Source: Spartobacteria bacterium (lineage in GTDB: Bacteria; Verrucomicrobiota; Verrucomicrobiae; Chthoniobacterales; UBA6821). Taken from it: a DNA stretch of 11,514 nucleotides. A program made the translations under genes and the position numbers. The stretch is from assembly GCA_003136515.1 (NCBI GenBank), contig PLEU01000132.1, positions 13,130-24,643 on the forward strand. The letters are read 5' to 3'. Numbering within the stretch: position 1 is the first letter of the stretch; every line of letters starts with the position of its first letter. This document shows positions 7,472 through 11,514 of the stretch, piece after piece. Below the pieces are notes generated by a model that had not been told where the DNA came from, searched no databases, and saw only the letters and a list, made by a program, of their open reading frames with translations.

Positions 7472-8278
7472 TTATTTGAGCCAGCCGCCAACAGCCTGGA
7501 TGGGAGTTGGATTATTCCGTGATCTGACCCAGAGTGCGATTCCCAAATCAGCAAGGGGAGCATTCTGTGGTGGGAGGGTGAGGGTTCCCCGGTATTCTCC
7601 TGAGGCAGCGGGTGCCAATTCTGCTTCAACAAGGGAGAGTGCCACAAAATCATGCTGCAGTGTGTGTCCCGCATTTTCCCCCCGTGCCACATTACTCTGG
7701 ATGCCCATTCCGAGAAGAGCGACTTCCGCGATGAGCGGTTCTTTGATTTCTGAGGAGGCCCTGCCGCTTGGCACAAAGCTAATCGTGATCTTGTGAGCGT
7801 CGTCAATGCTTGCGTGCAGTCGGCCCACAGGCATCGCCCCTGCGGAGAGCGAGCTTTCATCGGGATGCCATTCCCTCCCGTTCAGAACAAACTCGGGAGT
7901 GTAGATACCCTGGCTCTGCCAAAGGTCGCGGTAGGCGCGCTGGCGGGTCGTATATTCCGGCGAGGAATAGCGATCAGGCCAACCGAGGGAATTCCAGTAA
8001 TCAACATGGAAGGAGACCGGCACGACCCGCTTCCAGAGAAAAGGGCTTTGTTTCAGTCCGCTGAGCCAAGATTCGGCTGGGGGACAACTGCTGCATCCCT
8101 CAGAGGTATAGAGCTCAAGCAGAGAGATTTTTTCCTGACCGCTCTCCAGGATCAACGGGGAGGAGAGGACTCTCGAGAGGCTGATGACACTCAGAGCAGC
8201 CAGGAGGGCAAGCCCTCTCAACCTTGCGTCGAGAGAGGACGATGTACTCACGATCAGGAAAGGCGCGGACGCACCCAT
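7472..8278 (-). CDS. DUF1223 thioredoxin-like exported protein
   Basis: A 268-residue protein with a hydrophobic N-terminal segment (about residues 19-40) that looks like a signal peptide or anchor, then the DUF1223 signature [20 protein letters not shown]. The C62-S-S-C65 pair sits where a thioredoxin fold carries its active site. Further family-type segments include [20 protein letters not shown] and [12 protein letters not shown]. The molecular function of DUF1223 is not established; a periplasmic redox or metal-handling role is inference. The ATG start overlaps the end of doxX by 25 bp; a GTG at 8251 (residue 10) would start just after the doxX stop and keep the signal segment. It is the last gene of the bufferin-like operon, 98 bp before msrBA. 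Confidence 0.85.
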   Translation of the reverse strand: MGASAPFLIVSTSSSLDARLRGLALLAALSVISLSRVLSSPLILESGQEKISLLELYTSEGCSSCPPAESWLSGLKQSPFLWKRVVPVSFHVDYWNSLGWPDRYSSPEYTTRQRAYRDLWQSQGIYTPEFVLNGREWHPDESSLSAGAMPVGRLHASIDDAHKITISFVPSGRASSEIKEPLIAEVALLGMGIQSNVARGENAGHTLQHDFVALSLVEAELAPAASGEYRGTLTLPPQNAPLADLGIALWVRSRNNPTPIQAVGGWLK

Positions 8279-8736
8279 TTCTTGAGGGCTGCATCAAGGG
8301 AGACTTTGCCAGGGCCGAAGAAGAGTACCAGAAGGCAGACGAGCAGGAAGGGCCAGGGATCGGCTGCGAAAAATTTATCGTAGTTGGAGGTGAAAAGGGC
8401 CTTCACTGCATCCAGATCTGAGGTCAGGTAGGCGACGATGAGCGTGGTGGTCAGGGTAGCCGCCGCAAAACGTGAGAAGAGTCCGATGAGAAGCAGAATG
8501 CCACCGCCGAACTCGAAGGTGCCGACCAGAGCTGCGTTAAAACCGGGAGCCGGAATGCCGAGGGAGGCGAAGAACTCGGTGACTTTCTCCAGATTGTGAA
8601 GCTTGCCGTATCCGGTCTGGATGAAATCAAGCCCCCAGAAAAAGCGGAGGAAGAAAAGCAGCAGTGATTGCGGCCATCCGAGATGGCTGACGAGTTTGTC
8701 GTAGAGGGAGAGGAGTTTTGAGAGGAGCGATTTCAT
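8254..8736 (-). CDS. DoxX-family membrane protein (BufD/HvfD-like)
   Basis: A 160-residue inner-membrane protein with about four hydrophobic segments (near 24-40, 67-87, 90-106 and 126-141). It shows DoxX family features: LLLFFLRFFWGLDFIQTGYGKL in the first helix, FFASLGIPAPGFNAALVG, then FEFGGGILLLIGLFSRFAA. DoxX proteins are regular members of DUF692/DUF2063 metallophore operons (for example gigT in Cupriavidus gigPABT), where they are thought to handle redox or membrane steps. The biochemical role is unresolved. Its ATG overlaps the stop of the DUF2063 gene as ATGA (8733-8736), so translation is probably coupled. Confidence 0.9.
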   Translation of the reverse strand: MKSLLSKLLSLYDKLVSHLGWPQSLLLFFLRFFWGLDFIQTGYGKLHNLEKVTEFFASLGIPAPGFNAALVGTFEFGGGILLLIGLFSRFAAATLTTTLIVAYLTSDLDAVKALFTSNYDKFFAADPWPFLLVCLLVLFFGPGKVSLDAALKKWVRPRLS

Positions 8737-9713
8737 AATGATGTTTTTGATGGTGTTGTTTTGGAATCAGGTTGTGTGAACCAGCCGAGGGAAGACCAAT
8801 CGGCAAACCACTCGGTCAGCCGTTGGGGAAAATCGTGACCAGCCTTTGCCTTCCGGACCTTGGAAGTATCAGCGGCGATGGCCGTTTCACAGGCCGCTTC
8901 AAGCGTGGCTCCCTGGCGGAGTGCGGTGAGAAGGGCAAAGGCCGCCGGCTCCAGCCGCTTGGTGTAGAGCATGTTGTCATGCCGATGGACGGCGAGATGG
9001 ATCTTCTCGGGCTTGGGAAGGCGCAGGCGTTTTTTGCGGCGGCTTTGATCGGGGGCCGTATCGCTGGTGTTGCTCGCTTCGCTACGCAGGCCGTCGGTCT
9101 CCTGATTTTTCACAGCGATGAAGTACTGATCAACGGCATGATCGAGTGCGAGCAGGGAGAGGTAAGGCTGAAGGCCGAGGCGCAGAGTTGCCGGTGTCTG
9201 TTTCTGAAGCTCCCGCGGAGTGATCGGTTTCCGTGCGGGGCCGTCAAAGGCCACGATCTGTGCCCACTCGAAGCGGAGCATGTCGAGGGCGACTTCGTTA
9301 TGCGGAGCGATCCAGTCTGGCTCTTCGGTGAGGAACTGCTCCAGTCGGCTGCCGAGATTGCGGAGGGTGAAGGACTCGGAGGGATATTGGATCAGGTAGG
9401 CGGTGGCGAGTTTGAGAAACTTCCGGTTCCCCAGAATGGCGAGCAAGCCGGGGAAGTCATCGTAGAGGGAATCGAGCACGCGGAACCAGTAGCAGCGGTT
9501 GTAGATCTCCAGGCGCTCAAAGGAAGTGAGTCTGTTATTCGGCTTGATGAAGCTCTCTGCAAGGTCGGAAATGCTTTCTCCCCCCTCCGTCTTGCGCTGC
9601 ATTTTCCAGGCGCTGTTGAGTGGGCGGAAGAGCATCCCGGTCATCTGGCGTTGCAGCTCCCTCAGATCGGATTCTGACTGAACTCTGTTTGTGGATAGCA
9701 GAGCTTTGTTCAT
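8733..9713 (-). CDS. DUF2063 protein, BufC/HvfC-like partner of the DUF692 enzyme
   Basis: A 326-residue soluble protein. The N-terminal domain has the DUF2063 signature around residues 65-95, FERLEIYNRCYWFRVLDSLYDDFPGLLAIL, followed by LATAYLIQYPSESFTLRNLG. In characterised HvfC/MbnC-type systems this protein recognises the precursor peptide and forms a complex with the DUF692 iron enzyme. A charged, low-complexity linker (about residues 203-237, with RRKKR) precedes a C-terminal winged-helix-like portion (about 238-315) that probably corresponds to the peptide-recognition part; this is inferred from layout. The start overlaps the bufB stop as ATGA, as expected for stoichiometric partners. 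It was once annotated as a putative DNA-binding domain, which should not be taken literally here. Confidence 0.88.
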   Translation of the reverse strand: MNKALLSTNRVQSESDLRELQRQMTGMLFRPLNSAWKMQRKTEGGESISDLAESFIKPNNRLTSFERLEIYNRCYWFRVLDSLYDDFPGLLAILGNRKFLKLATAYLIQYPSESFTLRNLGSRLEQFLTEEPDWIAPHNEVALDMLRFEWAQIVAFDGPARKPITPRELQKQTPATLRLGLQPYLSLLALDHAVDQYFIAVKNQETDGLRSEASNTSDTAPDQSRRKKRLRLPKPEKIHLAVHRHDNMLYTKRLEPAAFALLTALRQGATLEAACETAIAADTSKVRKAKAGHDFPQRLTEWFADWSSLGWFTQPDSKTTPSKTSL

Positions 9714-10582
9714 GCGCCGGGAGTCTTCGGTTTCTTCGGCTTGGTGGGGATGGTGGCCTCAATGAACGTGGTGGCCTTGAGCGCCTCCCGATGCACTTCG
9801 TCAAAGGAGGGGATGCTGTCGTCCCATTCGAGGAGCGTTGCCGTCGGTCCGGTCTTTTTCAGGGCATGGCCGTACATTTTCCAGACCGGATCGAGCACAG
9901 GGTGATCGTGGGTATCGAGAATGTATTTTTCGAACTTGGAATGACCTGCGATGTGAATCTGGCCGACTCGATGATGGGGGATGTTGTCGAGATAGTCATA
10001 GGGATTGAATCCGTGGTTCTGGGAAGAGACATAGATATTGTTCACATCCAGCAGAATGCCGCAGTCCGCGTGCTCCACGACCTCGCATAGGAATTCCCAT
10101 TCAGTCATTTCCGAAGCGTGATACTCGGCGTAGCTGCTGACATTCTCCACGCAGACCGGCACTTCAAGATAATCGCGTGCTTGGCGGATACGCTCGGCGG
10201 TGACCTTTGCTGCAGCAAAGGTGTATGGCATTGGGAGAAGGTCGTGGGTGTAACGTCCATCAACACTCCCCCAGCAAAGATGGTCGGAAAGCCACGGCGT
10301 CTTAGTCCGCTTCACAAGCCTTTTAAGGCGCTTGAGATGCTCTTTATTCAGCCGGTCTGCCGATCCGAAATACATGGCCACGCCATGCTGCACGACGCGG
10401 TATTGCTCCAAAATCTCATCAAGCACCTCTAGGGGACGCCCCCCTTCTACCATGAAGTTCTCGGAGATGATTTCGAACCAATCGACGACCGGTTTCTCCG
10501 AGAGAATATGCCGGTAGTGGGGAACACGCAGCCCGATTCCGATCCCGTAATCCGTGAATCCGTTGAACGAGTTGGCTGGCAT
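9710..10582 (-). CDS. DUF692 multinuclear non-heme iron enzyme (BufB/HvfB/MbnB family)
   Basis: A 290-residue TIM-barrel-type enzyme of the DUF692 family, which uses an iron cluster and oxygen to convert precursor cysteines into metal-binding heterocycles. Candidate metal ligands appear in family order: E37 and E41 in FEIISENF, H66 in QHGV, D100/H101 in LSDHLCW, H113 in THDLLPMPYT, E146 in VENVSSY, D179 and N181/N182 in LLDVNNIYV, H210 and H214 in HIAGH, H225-D226-H227 in DTHDHPV, and E252 in LLEWDD. No key segment looks damaged. The C-terminal tail is basic and proline-rich. It follows bufA by 109 bp and is translationally coupled to the DUF2063 gene. The likely substrate is the cysteine-rich peptide encoded just upstream. 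Confidence 0.93.
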   Translation of the reverse strand: MPANSFNGFTDYGIGIGLRVPHYRHILSEKPVVDWFEIISENFMVEGGRPLEVLDEILEQYRVVQHGVAMYFGSADRLNKEHLKRLKRLVKRTKTPWLSDHLCWGSVDGRYTHDLLPMPYTFAAAKVTAERIRQARDYLEVPVCVENVSSYAEYHASEMTEWEFLCEVVEHADCGILLDVNNIYVSSQNHGFNPYDYLDNIPHHRVGQIHIAGHSKFEKYILDTHDHPVLDPVWKMYGHALKKTGPTATLLEWDDSIPSFDEVHREALKATTFIEATIPTKPKKPKTPGA

Positions 10583-10636
10583 GATCAGGAATGATTGGGG
10601 CGTTTAGAGGGATGAGATCAACTTAAATAGGGAGAG

Positions 10637-10670
10637 GGGAGTGCTGGAATTTTGGAATCCAGCAACTCCC
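10637..10670 (-). terminator. Strong hairpin between bufA and bufB
   Basis: In the 109-bp gap after the precursor gene, GGGAGTGCTGGA (10637-10648) pairs with TCCAGCAACTCCC (10658-10670). This gives a 12-bp stem with one bulged A and a 9-nt loop. No T-run follows on the leftward strand, so it is not a classical full terminator. The position suits a partial terminator or an RNA-stabilising 3' structure that would keep precursor mRNA more abundant than the enzyme mRNA. The structure is read directly from the sequence; its function is inferred. Confidence 0.6.
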
Positions 10671-10691
10671 GTGTCTCTTGCGGTGGGTTTC

Positions 10692-10973
10692 TTAGCTCTT
10701 GCTGCCGTCCGTGGCGCAACCGCCCTTGCCTTTGCAGGAGTTCTTGCCCTTGCAGCCATTGTCACTTGTCTTGCAACCGCCCTTGCCCTTGCAGGTATTT
10801 TTACCCTTACAGGAGTTGGTGTCGTTGTCGGCTACGGACTGAAGTGCCGTGCCGGGCCCGGTTGACTTGAGGATCTGCGTTGCGATGGTTCCCTCGGCGC
10901 GCACCGAGGTGACGAGCGATCCGCTGAGAAGACCGGCGATTGCGGCGCCGGCGAGGAGTGCTGTTGATTTCAT
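10692..10973 (-). CDS. Bufferin/HvfA-like cysteine-rich metallophore precursor
   Basis: A 93-residue precursor. A Sec-type signal peptide covers residues 1-26 (hydrophobic ALLAGAAIAGLLSGSL, cleavage after VRA), leaving a mature part of about 67 residues. It holds six cysteines (C55, C61, C67, C74, C80, C86) in two near-identical units: C-KGKN-T-C-KGKGG-C and C-KGKN-S-C-KGKGG-C. Related exported precursors (DUF2282/BufA, GigP, HvfA) accompany DUF692 and DUF2063 enzymes, which modify cysteines to produce copper-binding peptides. The textbook EGKCG motif is absent; the repeated CKGKGGC takes its place. ATG 10973 has a good AAAGGAAA ribosome-binding site. It is the first gene of the operon. The modification pattern is unknown. 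Confidence 0.9.
   Translation of the reverse strand: MKSTALLAGAAIAGLLSGSLVTSVRAEGTIATQILKSTGPGTALQSVADNDTNSCKGKNTCKGKGGCKTSDNGCKGKNSCKGKGGCATDGSKS
10716..10811 (-). repeat. Two 39-bp direct repeats encoding the CKGK units of the precursor
   Basis: The segments 10773-10811 (residues 55-67) and 10716-10754 (residues 74-86) encode the same 13-residue pattern C-x5-C-x5-C with a single Thr/Ser change, offset by 57 bp (19 codons). Their nucleotide similarity suggests an internal duplication within the precursor gene. Each unit also contains two shorter CKGK sub-repeats. Confidence 0.85.
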
Positions 10974-10978
10974 GTCTG

Positions 10979-10986
10979 TTTCCTTT
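10979..10986 (-). promoter_or_regulatory. Shine-Dalgarno of the bufA precursor
   Basis: AAAGGAAA read leftward, with AGGA 7 nt before the ATG at 10973. It is the clearest ribosome-binding site in the window. Its neighbours rely on overlaps or have no visible site, which fits high expression of the precursor peptide. Confidence 0.7.
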
Positions 10987-11032
10987 GTTTGGGTTGTGTG
11001 TGTACTTCTGGGTTCCGTCTGGAGATCCCATC

Positions 11033-11068
11033 CGTAGTGATATGAGTAATCGTGGAGAAATTTATTCC
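11033..11068 (-). promoter_or_regulatory. Putative ECF-type promoter of the bufferin-like operon
   Basis: Read leftward, it opens with GGAATAAATT (11068-11059) and carries ACTCATATCACTA near its end. It aligns without gaps to the block before msrBA (7406-7371) at 26 of 36 positions. It lies 60 nt before the bufA ATG, leaving a leader that contains the Shine-Dalgarno. Related operons such as Caulobacter buf and Cupriavidus gig are controlled by ECF sigma factors, so an ECF promoter here is reasonable. No sigma-factor gene lies in the window. Confidence 0.6.
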
Positions 11069-11096
11069 CTGTTTTTTTAAAAAACTCTTAACAGGG
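11067..11096. repeat. Inverted repeat CCCTGTT/AACAGGG abutting the bufA promoter
   Basis: Perfect 7-bp arms CCCTGTT (11067-11073) and AACAGGG (11090-11096) surround an A/T-rich 16-nt centre. One arm overlaps the first bases of the GGAATAAATT box, so a protein bound here could affect promoter use. Alternatively it is the 3' hairpin of the upstream pentapeptide-repeat gene. Confidence 0.45.
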
Positions 11097-11173
11097 GGTT
11101 CTAAAGTTGTTTTTTATGGCGATCAGCAACTTATAGAAGTCATGGATCCGAGGCCCCCCATTAAGAAGAAGAG

Positions 11174-11514
11174 TCACTGATCCGTTTTGAAGGCTCCATG
11201 GGCAAGTGCCCAATCAAGAAAGCCTGGAGGAGGGTTTTTCACTCCGCAGATCTCGGCCCCTTGGATAGTCTTTAGGTCAGTCCATTTGACTCCCTTCAGA
11301 TCCACATTTCTTAAGTCCGAATTCTCCAGACTTACTCCCGACAGATCGGCGCTCTCGAAATTTGCTCCCGACAGATCCGCATCATCGAGCCGACTCCCTT
11401 GAAGTGAAGATCCTTGCAGATTGGCATCCCTAAAATTTGCGTTCTGTAGAGATGCATCGTCAATGGAAGCACCAGCCATTTGTGCCTTCCGGGCATCAGC
11501 TCCTTCAAAATCGG
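11174..11514 (-). CDS. Pentapeptide-repeat protein, C-terminal part (runs off the window)
   Basis: The reading frame is open to the right edge and ends at TGA 11174-11176, giving about 113 residues of the C-terminus. From the edge, residues follow the A(D/N)LXX pentapeptide rhythm for at least 70 residues (DFEGADARKAQMAGAS, then NANFRDANLQGSSLQGSRL, DDADLSGANFESADLSGVSL, ENSDLRNVDLKGV), and then a non-repeat tail. The repeats fold into a right-handed quadrilateral beta-helix. Some members mimic DNA and protect gyrase, but most have unknown roles and nothing here indicates one. The ATG at 11479 lies inside the repeats and is not the start. It is on the same strand as the buf operon, 200 bp upstream of bufA. 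Confidence 0.88.
   Translation of the reverse strand, partial: DFEGADARKAQMAGASIDDASLQNANFRDANLQGSSLQGSRLDDADLSGANFESADLSGVSLENSDLRNVDLKGVKWTDLKTIQGAEICGVKNPPPGFLDWALAHGAFKTDQ

Noticed and set aside
7237..7860. Leftward 207-codon frame overlapping DUF1223 and msrBA
   Set aside because: It runs out of frame through two recognisable genes and shows no family features.
8772..9677. Long rightward open frame of 301 codons opposite the DUF2063 gene
   Set aside because: It is antisense to a well-supported gene with family motifs and ATGA-coupled neighbours. Its translation shows no recognisable domain.
10641..10865. Rightward open frame encoding a very hydrophobic alanine/leucine-rich peptide
   Set aside because: It is the antisense reading of the repetitive KGK-coding stretch of the precursor. 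The apparent membrane character is an artefact of those codons.

Overview
The window looks like chromosomal DNA from a free-living Gram-negative (diderm) bacterium of moderate GC content. It carries the end of a TolC-type outer-membrane channel, two probable lipoproteins with good lipoboxes, an MCE (PqiB/LetB-type) trans-envelope protein and several exported or inner-membrane proteins. Few genes have a clear Shine-Dalgarno sequence. A Verrucomicrobiota-like or other non-model diderm host would fit, but this is an impression and not demonstrated. No rRNA, tRNA, transposase, integrase or CRISPR array was seen.

Layout. Positions 1-1086 read rightward: the C-terminal end of a TolC/NodT-family efflux channel, then a PAP2 membrane phosphatase. 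Positions 1095-2250 read leftward: a SOUL-domain lipoprotein followed by an O6-methylguanine-DNA methyltransferase. A DUF4239 membrane protein (2376-3179) reads rightward from a divergent intergenic region. Everything from 3306 to the right edge reads leftward. In transcription order this is a pentapeptide-repeat protein (cut by the window edge), a bufferin/HvfA-like metallophore operon, a fused methionine sulfoxide reductase lipoprotein MsrB-MsrA, and a pqi-type operon.

Centre of interest. The bufferin-like operon runs bufA precursor, DUF692 enzyme (BufB/HvfB type), DUF2063 partner (BufC/HvfC type), DoxX-family protein and DUF1223 thioredoxin-like exported protein. bufB-bufC and bufC-doxX are joined by ATGA stop/start overlaps, and doxX overlaps DUF1223 by 25 bp. 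The precursor is an exported 93-residue peptide with two copies of a C-x5-C-x5-C unit rich in KGK. A strong hairpin separates the precursor from its enzymes. A 36-nt block upstream of bufA recurs upstream of msrBA with 26 of 36 identities and no gaps. It consists of GGAATAAATT and, at a fixed distance, ACTCnTATCAnTA. The layout resembles an ECF-sigma-type promoter shared by the two units, linking a copper/metal-stress peptide system to envelope methionine-sulfoxide repair.

The pqi operon is also unusual. PqiA is split into two adjacent genes, only the first of which has a zinc ribbon. The second is coupled by an ATGA overlap to a PqiB-like protein that appears to have four MCE modules and no long C-terminal helix. 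No pqiC is visible. Taken together, 3306-11033 reads as an envelope-stress block (metal chelation, oxidised-protein repair, lipid transport). All functions are inferred from sequence patterns and family knowledge; nothing was run against a database.
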